A stretch of DNA of 64,000 nucleotides, from assembly GCA_020850455.1 (NCBI GenBank), contig JADZEQ010000002.1, forward strand, positions 1 to 64,000. Direction: 5' to 3'. The number at the start of each line of letters is the position of its first letter. The first letter of the stretch is position 1. The notes beneath the pieces are model-generated. The model saw only the letters and a program-made list of their open reading frames with translations, had not been told where the DNA came from and made no database searches. The DNA is from Sphingomonadaceae bacterium (GTDB lineage Bacteria; Pseudomonadota; Alphaproteobacteria; Sphingomonadales; Sphingomonadaceae). Position numbers and translations under genes: made by a program. Shown here in pieces: positions 50,053 to 60,218 of this stretch.

Positions 50053-50698
50053 GCCCCGCCGCTGCTTCTGCCGCTGCGGCTTCGTCGGCGGCGCGGTGTG
50101 CCGCCTCGCGTTCGGCCTTTAATTCTTCGATCAGCGCCGCACGGTCACCGTCCAGTCGTGCATCGACAGGGGCAGCCAGCCCCGCCTTTTTCGCCGCCTT
50201 GGCAACCAGCGCGTCAAGTTCGCGCTGCGAGCACAGCCCCAATGCCACCGGATCCTTGGGCACAATATTGGCGATGTTCCAATGTTCGCGGCTCTGTATC
50301 GCCTCGATCGTCGAACGGGTGGTGCCGATCAGCTTGCCAATGGCGGCAATCGACAATTCGGGATGGTTGCGGATCAACCAGGCGATACCATCGGGCTTGT
50401 CCTGCCGCTTGGAAACCGGGGTATAGCGCGGCCCCTTTGTCCGGCGGACATGTTCATGCCCACCCAGCATCTGCAATTTATAGCTGGGGTCGGCGGCACC
50501 GCGTTCAATTTCTTCCATCGTGATTTCATGCGCGCGCACCGGGTCGCGCCCGGTCAATTTGGTGCCCGCTGTATCGTCGGCAATCGCTTGCACTTCCAAG
50601 ATATGCAGGCCGCAGAAATCGGCGATTTGCTGAAAGCTAAGCGCACTATTGTCGACCAGCCAAGCGGCGGTCGCGTGCGGCATGAGCGGTTGGGCCAT
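50036..50698 (-). CDS. trcR: DUF1013 protein, TrcR-like cell-cycle transcriptional regulator
   Basis: MAQPLMPHATAAWLVDNSALSFQQIADFCGLHILEVQAIADDTAG...LIGTTRSTIEAIQSREHWN. Confidence 0.9.
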   Translation of the reverse strand: MAQPLMPHATAAWLVDNSALSFQQIADFCGLHILEVQAIADDTAGTKLTGRDPVRAHEITMEEIERGAADPSYKLQMLGGHEHVRRTKGPRYTPVSKRQDKPDGIAWLIRNHPELSIAAIGKLIGTTRSTIEAIQSREHWNIANIVPKDPVALGLCSQRELDALVAKAAKKAGLAAPVDARLDGDRAALIEELKAEREAAHRAADEAAAAEAAAGHDAGE

Positions 50699-50815
50699 GA
50701 CATGCTCCATAAATAAAAGGGGCCGCCCCTTACCCCGGAGCGGCCATGAATATCGCGTGCCGCTCTAGCGTGCGGCGCGGCGCGGGGCAAGTGGGGGATT
50801 GGGGCCTGACCCGCG

Positions 50816-51811
50816 CTATATTTCGAGCACAATCTTGCCGACATGCGCGCCGCTTTCCATGCGGCTATGCGCCGCAGCGGCATCTTCCAACGGGAAAATA
50901 CTGTCGATCGCGGGTTTGAGCCGCCCTTCCTCGACAAAGGGCCAGACGGTGCGCGTCAATTCATCCGCCACCAGCGCCTTGAAACTGTCCGAACGTGCGC
51001 GCAGCGTCGAACCCGTCAGGGTCAGGCGACGGCGCATCACGTCCATGATGTTGACCTCTGCCTTGGCGCCGCGCTGAAAGGCGATGGAAACGTGCCGCCC
51101 TTCGTCCGCCAGACAGGCGAGGTTGCGCGGCAGATAGTCCCCGCCCACCATGTCGAGAACGGCGGCCACCCCCTTGCCATTGGTGATCCGGCGCACCCTC
51201 TCCACAAAATCTTCGGCTTTATAATCAATCGCATGCGCCGCGCCCAATGCGCGGGCCGCATCGCATTTTTGCGGGCTGCCGCAGGTGACGATGCATTGAA
51301 TGTCGAACAGGCGGCAAAGCTGGATTGCCATCGTGCCAATCCCGCTCGTCCCCCCATGGACGAGGACAAAATCCCCCGCGCAGGCATAAGCGCGTTCGAA
51401 CAAATTGGTCCAGACGGTGAAAAGCGTTTCGGGCAGCGCCGCCGCCTCTGTCATCGACAATGCCGCCGGGATGGGCAGGCAACTGCCAATTGGTGCCGCG
51501 ACATATTCGCCATAGCCGCCGCCCGCGACAAGTGCGCAAACTTTCTGGCCCAGATATTCGTGCGGCACATCCTTACCCGTCGCCACAACCACCCCCGCGA
51601 CTTCGAGGCCGGGCCAATCAGGCGCGCCAGCTGGCGGGGGGTAATGGCCCATGCGCTGCAACACATCCGGCCGGTTGACCCCGGCGGCGGCAACACGGAT
51701 CAGCACATGATTGTCACCACAGAGCGGCAAGGGGCGGCGTTCCACCACCAGATTTTCAACGCCCCCGAACGCGCGGATGGCAATGACGCGCATATCGTGC
51801 GGCAATGACAT
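50816..51811 (-). CDS. NAD(P)H quinone oxidoreductase / PIG3-like MDR protein
   Basis: MRVIAIRAFGGVENLVVERRPLPL...AAGVNRPDVLQRMGHYPPPAGAPDWPGLEVAG...VHGGTSGIGTMAIQL. Confidence 0.92.
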   Translation of the reverse strand: MSLPHDMRVIAIRAFGGVENLVVERRPLPLCGDNHVLIRVAAAGVNRPDVLQRMGHYPPPAGAPDWPGLEVAGVVVATGKDVPHEYLGQKVCALVAGGGYGEYVAAPIGSCLPIPAALSMTEAAALPETLFTVWTNLFERAYACAGDFVLVHGGTSGIGTMAIQLCRLFDIQCIVTCGSPQKCDAARALGAAHAIDYKAEDFVERVRRITNGKGVAAVLDMVGGDYLPRNLACLADEGRHVSIAFQRGAKAEVNIMDVMRRRLTLTGSTLRARSDSFKALVADELTRTVWPFVEEGRLKPAIDSIFPLEDAAAAHSRMESGAHVGKIVLEI

Positions 51812-51931
51812 GGTGCGACCCCCCTTTTTTCCGACAAATTGCCTAACCTTTAATGCGCGCATGGGCAATATAGCGACGCATTGACTCCACCCTGAGCTTG
51901 CGCAAAATATTGACCGAAGGGGGATTTTTCG

Positions 51932-52129
51932 ATGGACGAGGATGATATTTTTCCCCGGCGCAGCGATGACCCATTGCTGGCCCTGCAGCGGCAAGACCTC
52001 GACCCGCTGTCAATCGACGAACTGGCCGGCCGGATCGCGGTTTTGGAGGCGGAGATTGCGCGCACCCGCGCAAAAAGTGAAAGCGCCGTTAACCATAAAG
52101 CAAGCGCTGACGCCCTATTTAAGCGTTAG
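51932..52129 (+). CDS. DUF1192 domain-containing protein
   Basis: MDEDDIFPRR...DLDPLSIDELAGRIAVLEAEIARTRAKSESAVNHKASADALFKR. Confidence 0.9.
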   Translation: MDEDDIFPRRSDDPLLALQRQDLDPLSIDELAGRIAVLEAEIARTRAKSESAVNHKASADALFKR

Positions 52130-52312
52130 AAAATTCGCACCTTGGCACGCTTTCATCTTGTCTTTGCTGCCAGCAATGCCAATTTGAAGGAAGAGGGGTG
52201 GGGAAATGCGGCAGCGCGAATATGTTGCCGCGGACGGCTGTAGTCCGGCATAGCCGGGGACGCAGCAGGGTTTATGGTCGGCGCACCCACCGGCGCATGG
52301 AGTGACTGAGCG

Positions 52313-54667
52313 ATGCCGTCCTTTGCCGAAAGCCTCGAAAAAACGCTGCACAGCGCGCTCAGAAATGCCAGCGACCGTCAGCATGAATATGCCGCGCTGG
52401 AACATTTGCTGCTGGCATTGGTCGATGACCCGCACGCCAGCGAAGTGATGGTGGCTTGCGGCGTCAACCTCCATGATTTGCGGGCCGCAGTGACCCATTA
52501 TCTCGACACCGAACTCGACTCGCTCAAGACCAATGAGGGCGGCGACGCCACGCCGACCAGCGGCTTTCAGCGCGTCATCCAGCGCGCGATATTGCATGTG
52601 CAATCATCCAACCGTGATGAGGTGACGGGGGCCAATGTCCTTGTCGCCTTATTGTCCGAACGCGAAAGCTTTGCCGTCTATTTCCTGCAGCAACAGGATA
52701 TGACGCGGCTGGATGCCGTTTCCTACCTCAGCCATGGGGTCGGCAAGGGTGGCAACGCCGCCAAGATTGAAGATAATAGCGAGAGCGAGGCACAAGAAGC
52801 CAAGGCCGAAACACGCGCCGAAAAAAGCAGCAAAAAGGAAACCGCGCTCAGCCAATATACGGTCAATTTGAACCAAAAGGCGGCGGATGGGCGGGTCGAC
52901 CCGTTGATCGGCCGCAGCGCAGAGGTGGATCGCACCATCCAAATTCTCTGTCGCCGTTCCAAGAACAACCCCCTCTATGTCGGGGACCCCGGCGTTGGCA
53001 AAACCGCGATTGCCGAGGGGCTGGCCCGCAAGATTAATGAGGGCGAAGTCCCCGAAGTGCTGCAAAATGCGGTGATTTACTCGCTCGACATGGGCGCGCT
53101 GCTTGCCGGCACACGCTATCGCGGTGATTTTGAGGAACGGCTCAAAGCCGTAGTCTCAGAGCTGGAGGCTATCCCCCACGCAATATTGTTTATTGATGAA
53201 ATTCATACCGTTATAGGCGCTGGCGCGACATCTGGCGGGGCGATGGATGCATCAAACCTGTTGAAACCCGCGCTGTCGGGCGGGCAAATCCGCTGCATCG
53301 GTTCGACCACCTACAAGGAATTTCGCAACCATTTTGAAAAGGATCGCGCGCTGTTGCGCCGGTTCCAGAAAATCGACGTGACCGAACCTTCGATGGAGGA
53401 TGCGGTCAAGATTTTGGCGGGGCTGCGTTCGGCTTTTGAGGCGCACCATCAGGTCAAATATACCCCCGATGCAATAAAGGCGGCGGTCGAACTGTCGGCA
53501 CGCTATATCAACGACCGCAAATTGCCCGACAAAGCGATCGACGTTATCGACGAAGTGGGCGCGATGCAGATGCTGGTGCCCCCTTCCAAACGGCGCAAGA
53601 CCATCACCACGCGGGAGATAGAGGCGGTGATTGCCACCATGGCGCGCATCCCGCCCAAGACGGTGTCAAGCGATGACAAGCGGGTATTGGAAACGCTGGA
53701 AAATGACTTGAAACGCGTCGTTTTCGGCCAGAACCAAGCGATAGAGATTTTGTCGAGCGCGATTAAATTGTCGCGCGCGGGGCTGCGTGACCCCGAAAAG
53801 CCGATCGGCAATTATCTGTTTTCGGGCCCGACCGGCGTCGGCAAAACCGAAGTGGCAAAGCAATTGGCCGCCATCCTCGGCATACCGATGCAGCGCTTCG
53901 ACATGTCAGAATATATGGAACGCCATTCGGTCAGCCGCCTGATCGGCGCACCGCCGGGCTATGTCGGCTATGATCAGGGCGGGCAATTGACCGACGCGGT
54001 CGACCAAAACCCGCATTGTGTGCTGTTGCTCGACGAAATTGAAAAGGCGCATCCCGACCTGTTCAACATCTTGCTGCAGGTGATGGACAATGGCCGTCTG
54101 ACCGATCACCATGGCAAGAGCGTTGATTTCCGTAACGTCATTTTGATTATGACAACTAATGCGGGCGCGGCGGATATGGCGCGGGAAGGCATCGGCTTTG
54201 GCAATATCAGCCGCGAAGATGCCCAAGAGGATGCGGTCAAGAAATTGTTCACCCCCGAATTTCGCAACCGGTTGGATGCGATTGTGCCCTTTGCCTATCT
54301 GCCCGCCGAAGTGGTGGCGCGGGTGGTCGACAAGTTCATCCTGCAACTCGAACTCCAACTGGCCGACCGCAACGTCCATATCCAGCTGGACGATGGTGCG
54401 CGCGATTGGCTGATCGAAAAAGGCTATGACAAAATGTATGGCGCGCGGCCGATGGGCCGCCTGATTCAGGAAAAAATCAAACAGCCACTGGCCGAGGAAT
54501 TATTGTTCGGCAAACTCGTCCACGGCGGGGAGGTCAAGGTGCGTCTGCGCGACGGCGGTGAGGGCGCGGCTTTGGCATTTGAAATCACCCCTGCCCCGCC
54601 CAAGAGTCCGGCAAAGGCGAAGCCCAAAGCAGGCAGCAAGGCAAAGGGCACTGCAGAAGCTGTTTGA
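52313..54667 (+). CDS. clpA: ATP-dependent Clp protease ATP-binding subunit ClpA
   Basis: Clp_N repeat; two AAA+ modules (GDPGVGKTAIAEGLA; FSGPTGVGKTEVAKQLA); ClpA-type PPSKRRKTITTREIEAVIATMARIP. Confidence 0.96.
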   Translation: MPSFAESLEKTLHSALRNASDRQHEYAALEHLLLALVDDPHASEVMVACGVNLHDLRAAVTHYLDTELDSLKTNEGGDATPTSGFQRVIQRAILHVQSSNRDEVTGANVLVALLSERESFAVYFLQQQDMTRLDAVSYLSHGVGKGGNAAKIEDNSESEAQEAKAETRAEKSSKKETALSQYTVNLNQKAADGRVDPLIGRSAEVDRTIQILCRRSKNNPLYVGDPGVGKTAIAEGLARKINEGEVPEVLQNAVIYSLDMGALLAGTRYRGDFEERLKAVVSELEAIPHAILFIDEIHTVIGAGATSGGAMDASNLLKPALSGGQIRCIGSTTYKEFRNHFEKDRALLRRFQKIDVTEPSMEDAVKILAGLRSAFEAHHQVKYTPDAIKAAVELSARYINDRKLPDKAIDVIDEVGAMQMLVPPSKRRKTITTREIEAVIATMARIPPKTVSSDDKRVLETLENDLKRVVFGQNQAIEILSSAIKLSRAGLRDPEKPIGNYLFSGPTGVGKTEVAKQLAAILGIPMQRFDMSEYMERHSVSRLIGAPPGYVGYDQGGQLTDAVDQNPHCVLLLDEIEKAHPDLFNILLQVMDNGRLTDHHGKSVDFRNVILIMTTNAGAADMAREGIGFGNISREDAQEDAVKKLFTPEFRNRLDAIVPFAYLPAEVVARVVDKFILQLELQLADRNVHIQLDDGARDWLIEKGYDKMYGARPMGRLIQEKIKQPLAEELLFGKLVHGGEVKVRLRDGGEGAALAFEITPAPPKSPAKAKPKAGSKAKGTAEAV

Positions 54668-54688
54668 ATATGATCTAGCGCATTGACT

Positions 54689-54739
54689 CATATGTCAGCA
54701 GCAGACAGCTTGCCACCAACTTGGTGGGAGTGACATATG
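54689..54739 (+). promoter_or_regulatory. Nested inverted repeats enclosing the RBS and start codon of the downstream secreted protein
   Basis: Outer arms CATATGTCA (54689-54697) and TGACATATG (54731-54739, includes the ATG at 54737); inner arms CCACCAA (54713-54719) and TTGGTGG (54721-54727). Confidence 0.6.
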
Positions 54740-55984
54740 CAAAAGCTGATTTGGGCAACGGGTGCGAGTGCGCTGGCCTTGACCATGGGACTGGCACTGG
54801 GTGCAGGCGATGCCGCATCACAGGCGACACCCGCAGCGACCGTCCATTATGAAATGGATGTTGGCACGGCGAGCGGTATGGGGCTGGGCGCATTTGGCGG
54901 CGGCGGCGGCGGGGTCAATCTCGGCGCGCTCCTGTCAGGCCGTGCCAATGAACCGCGCAAGGAGCTTTATCTGCGTCTGGGCTCCCCACAAGCGACCCCG
55001 CCCAATCCGGCTGCGCAACATTTCATGCCAGCCGGCGCACGGCTTGGCGCTTCGGTGCCATTGGTAACACCAACGCGCGCGCCCGACAGCGAACGCGAAA
55101 CCATCCCCGGACAGGAAAACGGCGAACGGCCGCAAGGGCGGATATTATTATTCTGGGGTTGCGGCGCACATGCGCCCGCCGGGCAACCCGTGGTGATCGA
55201 TCTCGCGCGGCTTACGGCGGGGCAGGTGCCACCCGGCCTGTTTTCAACCAGCATTCCGCGTGACCGTTCCGTCAGCTTTGCCAATAGTCGCACCTATGGT
55301 GATTGGCCCAATGGCCGGTCCAATGCGCAGGTGTCGGCGCAAAGCTCACTCATCGGCGCGCACCGTGTGGCGGGCAATTATTCCCCCGACATCGCCTTTA
55401 CCCTCAGCCAGGATTTCATGCCCGCACTATCCGCGCGCAGCGCCGCCAATGCCGATGGGTCGATGAACCTTAGCTGGAATGCGATTGCCGAAGCGACGGG
55501 ATATTATGCCTGGACGATGGGTTTTCGTTCCAATGGGCGCGGCAGCGGCGGCGATATCGTCTGGTGGACATCCTCTGCCAGTCAGCAATTCGGCGGCGGA
55601 CTTTGGGATTGGATGTCGCCGGCAACGGTTGCCAATCTGGTCCGCCAGCGCGTGGTGATGCCGCCCGCGACGACAAGCTGTACCGTCCCCGCCGAGGTGC
55701 GCGCCGCCGCGCCCGATGCCATGTTCGGCAATCTTTACGCCTATGGGCCGGAAGCTGATTTTGCCTATCCCCCACGCCCGGCCAACGCCCGCACCCCATG
55801 GCGGCCGATTTGGACGGCGCGCGTGCGATATCGCGCCAACACCAGTTGGATGGTCGGCGGCCCCGGTGACAGCGCGGAAAATGCCAATGGCGGCAACCAG
55901 CCCGCGCAACCCAATTGCCGTCGTCGGCGTGGTGGCCTCGGCGGGATATTGGGCGGCGTTTTGGGTGGCGGTAACGGCTGTTAA
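54737..55984 (+). CDS. Conserved-looking secreted protein of unknown function with Gly-rich C-terminus
   Basis: Signal peptide MQKLIWATGASALALTMGLALGAGDAASQA; tail CRRRRGGLGGILGGVLGGGNGC. Confidence 0.75.
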   Translation: MQKLIWATGASALALTMGLALGAGDAASQATPAATVHYEMDVGTASGMGLGAFGGGGGGVNLGALLSGRANEPRKELYLRLGSPQATPPNPAAQHFMPAGARLGASVPLVTPTRAPDSERETIPGQENGERPQGRILLFWGCGAHAPAGQPVVIDLARLTAGQVPPGLFSTSIPRDRSVSFANSRTYGDWPNGRSNAQVSAQSSLIGAHRVAGNYSPDIAFTLSQDFMPALSARSAANADGSMNLSWNAIAEATGYYAWTMGFRSNGRGSGGDIVWWTSSASQQFGGGLWDWMSPATVANLVRQRVVMPPATTSCTVPAEVRAAAPDAMFGNLYAYGPEADFAYPPRPANARTPWRPIWTARVRYRANTSWMVGGPGDSAENANGGNQPAQPNCRRRRGGLGGILGGVLGGGNGC

Positions 55985-56034
55985 ACGCGATTGGGGGGGG
56001 ATGTCCCTCCCCCTCCCCGCCCCTGATTCACCCT

Positions 56035-56937
56035 CTATTTGCTGGGCACCGCCGGCGTTTTGCGCCGCGCCACGCGCCAGATGAGGACGCCCAGCGCCGC
56101 AACCATCGCCCATGGCGCGACGACGCCGAGCAGCGTCAGCAGCCATGCGAAAAATGTACCGAAACTTTCCGCTGATGCGGCAAAGGCGCTGGCAAACGGG
56201 CGATCAGGGTTGATGCCGGCGATGCCAGTCTGTCCGGTGTAGCGCAGCTCAATCGGGGTGGTGGCGAGCCGCGCTTCGCCCGCTGCGCGATCCTCCTCCC
56301 CGTCGCGCAATTGGCCACGCAGCCGTGCCACCTGTTCCTGCAAGTTTTCGCGTTCGCGCGCGCCAAGGCCGGGGGCAGCCAGTCGCCGTTCCAACCGCGT
56401 CAAATCGCCACCTAGACGCGCGCTATTAGCCTGCGAATTGGCGATATCAGTGCCGACATCCTCACCCGTGATGCTGCTCGCCAATATTTCCCCATCAAGT
56501 GCGGTGACCATGCGTTCGGCATCGCGCAAAAATCCACGCGCCAGCGCGGGGTCGACGAATAATATTAAGGACCCCCTGATCTGGCCACCACTGCGCTGGT
56601 CAAATCTTATGTCGCCCACGCGGCAATGCACACGGCCCAAGGCGGCGCAGGCGGCGACATGGCGGCTTTGCGCCTCCCCCACCGCAGCATCGGGCAAGCG
56701 ATAATCGGCGCTGTAGGTAAAGGCGACACCGCTGGCAATTGCTGGGTCAATACGGACATCGGCGGCACCCGTGGCATCGGCAGCGCTGGCAGCCTGTGGT
56801 GCTGTAGCATCGGCAGCCGCTTCGCTGGTTACGGCGTCAGGCTGAGCAGCATTTTCCTCGTCCTGACATGCGGTGAGCAGCATGGCGACGGCCATGCTGG
56901 ACACAAGCGCGCGGACGCGCAATTTCGATTTTGGCAT
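56035..56937 (-). CDS. DUF4349 domain-containing lipoprotein
   Basis: Lipobox LLTACQ; DGEILASSITGEDVGTDIANSQANSARLGGDLTRLERRLAAPGLGARERENLQEQVARLRGQL; C-terminal TM. Confidence 0.9.
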   Translation of the reverse strand: MPKSKLRVRALVSSMAVAMLLTACQDEENAAQPDAVTSEAAADATAPQAASAADATGAADVRIDPAIASGVAFTYSADYRLPDAAVGEAQSRHVAACAALGRVHCRVGDIRFDQRSGGQIRGSLILFVDPALARGFLRDAERMVTALDGEILASSITGEDVGTDIANSQANSARLGGDLTRLERRLAAPGLGARERENLQEQVARLRGQLRDGEEDRAAGEARLATTPIELRYTGQTGIAGINPDRPFASAFAASAESFGTFFAWLLTLLGVVAPWAMVAALGVLIWRVARRKTPAVPSK

Positions 56938-57009
56938 GATATTCTCCCTCCCTTTATCTCAACTAAAGGAGTAGAGAATATATCTCAATTAATATGGTTG
57001 ACAATAGTC

Positions 57010-57822
57010 TTATTGCGCCTTGGGTGGCCAAGGAAAAAAGCCGCTGGTGCGCGCAACATAGTCGGCATAGCCGGGACGGGATTTGGTGAGCGCCCCTTCC
57101 AAAATCGGCTTGCCCGACCAGCGCATCAGCATCCACGTCAGCAAAATGGGGCTGAAGATTGTGTATATTCCCATTGGCGCGGTGGATGCCGCGACCAACC
57201 AAATCCCCCACCAAGTACAGGCATCGCCAAAATAATTGGGGTGGCGCGTATACCGCCACAAGCCATGGTCGAGCACCTGCCCCTTGCTCGCCGGATCGGC
57301 GCGAAAACGGCGCAATTGCCAGTCGCCGACGCTTTCAAAACCGATGCCGACGATGGCGAGCAGCGCGCCCGCCCATGCCGATGGTGATAGCGGCAGCGGG
57401 TTCGCCGCCCCGTCCAATATGCCGACCTGCGCGGGCAGGCTGACAAACCAGAGGAGCGGCCCTTGCAGCAAAAACACGATGAGGAGGGAGGCGAGCGCAA
57501 AACTCCACCGCTTGGCCTCCATCGCGCCGCCCAAAATGCGCGTATAGCGCGGGTCCGGCCCCAGTTCGCGCCAACGCAGCCATAAATGGGTGCCAAGGCG
57601 GAGCGACCAGAGGAGGGTCAGGGCGAGCAACAATTTGGCCTGCGGTCCCAAATCCCAGCCGACCCGCCACGCCGAAAATAGCGCCAATCCGCCCATGCCA
57701 TAGGCCCAGAGGGCATCAATGAAACTGACATCGTGGAGACGAACGGCAACCAGCCAGAAACCCAGTAGCACCAGCATCAGCACAATGAGATTGCCCGCCA
57801 AGGGCAGCAACAGGGCGCTCAT
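57010..57822 (-). CDS. DUF1295 domain-containing (steroid 5-alpha-reductase-like) membrane protein
   Basis: DHGLWRYTRHPNYFGDACTWWGIWLVA. Confidence 0.92.
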   Translation of the reverse strand: MSALLLPLAGNLIVLMLVLLGFWLVAVRLHDVSFIDALWAYGMGGLALFSAWRVGWDLGPQAKLLLALTLLWSLRLGTHLWLRWRELGPDPRYTRILGGAMEAKRWSFALASLLIVFLLQGPLLWFVSLPAQVGILDGAANPLPLSPSAWAGALLAIVGIGFESVGDWQLRRFRADPASKGQVLDHGLWRYTRHPNYFGDACTWWGIWLVAASTAPMGIYTIFSPILLTWMLMRWSGKPILEGALTKSRPGYADYVARTSGFFPWPPKAQ

Positions 57823-58430
57823 ACGCTTTCCTCCACTATATTTGCCATCGCCTTGGCCGGGTGGCGCGGGGTTACCGACCGATAAAATGCCGCTATCGGC
57901 GCCATGTCGGCGGCATAGTCACCCGTCGGCATGATTGCCGGACCAAGCCCGCCCACTTTACGTGCATAATCCATCAGCCCGATCACCATCGGCACCTTAG
58001 CGGCGAGCGCTATCTGATAAAATCCGGTGCGCCACTGCCGCACCGCCCCGCGTGTCCCCTCTGGCGCGATGGTCAGCATAAATTCGTCGCGGCGGGCAAA
58101 TTCATCGACCATCGCCGCGACATAATTGCCACCCCTCTCCCGATCGACCATAATCCCGCCCATGTCGCGCATAAAACCGCCAAGCGGCCAGCGGAATAAT
58201 TGTTTCTTGGCCATGAAATGCGCATCGATGCCGAGCTCCTGCGTCAGCCCCAGAAAATATAGGAAATCCCAATTGCTGGTGTGCGGCGCGGCAATGATGA
58301 CAAAGCGGCGCGGGGTGGGCACCACACCCTCGGCCCGCCAACCATGACGGCGATAAAGCGCGAGCAGTGCGGATTTTGCCGCACGGCTGATCGGCGACAC
58401 GCGCCCAAAATCATCAATCGGCGCGGCCAT
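57819..58430 (-). CDS. Lysophospholipid (1-acylglycerol-3-phosphate) acyltransferase family protein
   Basis: APHTSNWDFLYFLG (HX4D) and TIAPEGTRG. Confidence 0.9.
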   Translation of the reverse strand: MAAPIDDFGRVSPISRAAKSALLALYRRHGWRAEGVVPTPRRFVIIAAPHTSNWDFLYFLGLTQELGIDAHFMAKKQLFRWPLGGFMRDMGGIMVDRERGGNYVAAMVDEFARRDEFMLTIAPEGTRGAVRQWRTGFYQIALAAKVPMVIGLMDYARKVGGLGPAIMPTGDYAADMAPIAAFYRSVTPRHPAKAMANIVEESV

Positions 58431-58510
58431 GCCCCCCTCCTTGCCCCGAGGAAAGGATAAGCAAATTCTTTGGCTAAGCTAGCCCCCAAAAATGTGGGGC
58501 AGAAATTGGC

Positions 58511-59158
58511 TTAGTGCGCCGCTGGTGCCGCCGCCGGTGCTGCGCCTGCAGCTGCGGCTGGTGCCGCCGCATCGGCCGGCGTTGCAGCCGCGCCATCCGC
58601 CGGAGCGGCCGCAGCATCCGCTGCCGGTGCGGCAGGGGCAGCAGGCAGCGGCAGGTTCGACCCTTGGCTGTTGAGCCATGCGATCAAATTGGCACGATCC
58701 TGCGGGTTGGAAAGGCCCGCAAAGCTCATCTTCGTGCCATTGGCAAAGCGGCGCGGGCTGGTCAGCCAATGGTCAAGGTTGGTCCAGTCCCAATTGCCGC
58801 CGTGCGACGTCAGCGCATCGCTATAGGCAAAGCCCGCCGCATGATGGCCGATGGATGCCCCAACAATCCCGTGCAAATTGGGACCGATGCCGTTGGCACC
58901 ACCAGCATTGGCGGTGTGGCAGGCAGCGCATTTCTGAAACACCGCTTCGCCAGCGGCAACGTCGGCAGCCGCAAGGCGCGTCTCAATCGGTTCTTCGGCA
59001 GCAGCGCCACCGCCGCCACCTTCGGCGCTCGCGACGGCAAAGCCCGCCTTTTCAACATGGTCGCCGCCGAAAATCTTGTTGGTCACGCTCGACAGGCCCA
59101 GCGCGACGATGCCTGCGGCCAATGCCCAGCCAAGCACGATATTGTTGCGGTCATCCAT
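58511..59158 (-). CDS. Membrane-anchored c-type cytochrome
   Basis: N-terminal TM; CAACHTANAGGANGIGPNLHGIVG heme motif; TKMSFAGLSNPQDRANLIAWL; Ala/Pro-rich tail. Confidence 0.92.
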   Translation of the reverse strand: MDDRNNIVLGWALAAGIVALGLSSVTNKIFGGDHVEKAGFAVASAEGGGGGAAAEEPIETRLAAADVAAGEAVFQKCAACHTANAGGANGIGPNLHGIVGASIGHHAAGFAYSDALTSHGGNWDWTNLDHWLTSPRRFANGTKMSFAGLSNPQDRANLIAWLNSQGSNLPLPAAPAAPAADAAAAPADGAAATPADAAAPAAAAGAAPAAAPAAH

Positions 59159-59323
59159 GGTCGAAACCTGCCCCTTATTTTCTGCGTCAGTCAATCAGCG
59201 TAAACGCCCATATTGCCAGCCCATTAGTGCCGCTAACGCGCGCGCGCAAGCATCAAGCGAAGCAGATGCGGCAACGGCACGGCTTGCCAGCGCCGCGCCG
59301 CTGCTTTACCCGCGCCGCCACCA

Positions 59324-60213
59324 TGTCCAGCTATTCCCCATCCGCCCAGAGCGCGGTCGAAAAAATGGCGGCTGCCGCAGCGGCAGAACCGCAGCGCGCC
59401 ATGGCTTTTCAGGGCGCGCCCGGTGCCAACAGCGAATTGGCGGTCAAACGCTATGACGCAACCGCGCTGCCGCTCCCCTGTTTTTCCTTTGAAGATGCGT
59501 TGGATGCGGTGCATGCGGGCCGCGCCGCCAGCGCGATGATTCCCATCGAAAATTCGCTCCATGGCCGGGTCGCCGACATCCATTTTCTGCTGCCCGAATC
59601 GGGGCTTTCGATCATCGGCGAACATTTTCTGCCCATCCGCTATGGTTTTATGAGCCGCGATTTGGGGCCGCCGCAGCGCGTCATCAGCCATCCGCAAGCG
59701 CTCGGCCAATGCCGCAAATGGTTGCGCGCGGCAGGACTCACCCCGCATGCCTATGCCGACACCGCAGGGGCCGCTGCCTTTGTTGCCGACAGCGATGAAG
59801 TGGGGCTGGCCGCGCTCGCCCCCGTCCACGCCGCCGACCTATATGGGCTAAAGCTGCACGCCACAGGGGTGGAGGATAGCGAGGATAATATGACGCGCTT
59901 TGTCGTCCTCGCCCCGCAAGCCATCCCGGTCGAGGCGCAGCAGGGCAAGCTGATGACCACCTTTGTATTTGAGGTCAAAAACATCCCTGCCGCGCTCTAC
60001 AAGGCGCTTGGCGGCTTTGCGACCAATGGGGTCAATATGACCAAGCTTGAAAGCTATCAGCAGGGCAGCCAATTCGCCGCGACCAAATTTTATGCCGACA
60101 TTGTTGGCGCACCGGGCGATGCGGCGATTGACCGCGCGCTCGCCGAACTCGCCTTTCACTGTAACGAAGTGCGCCTGCTCGGCAGCTATCGCCAAGCGCG
60201 GGAGCGCAAATAG
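59324..60213 (+). CDS. pheA: Prephenate dehydratase
   Basis: MAFQGAPGANSELAVKR, IPIENSLHGRVADIHFLL, C-terminal ACT domain (KALGGFATNGVNMTKLESY). Confidence 0.95.
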
Positions 60214-60218
60214 CCCCC

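Noticed and set aside
58678-59323. N-terminal extension of the prephenate dehydratase ORF
   Set aside because: Overlaps the cytochrome c gene on the other strand with no domain similarity; PheA homology starts after 59324.
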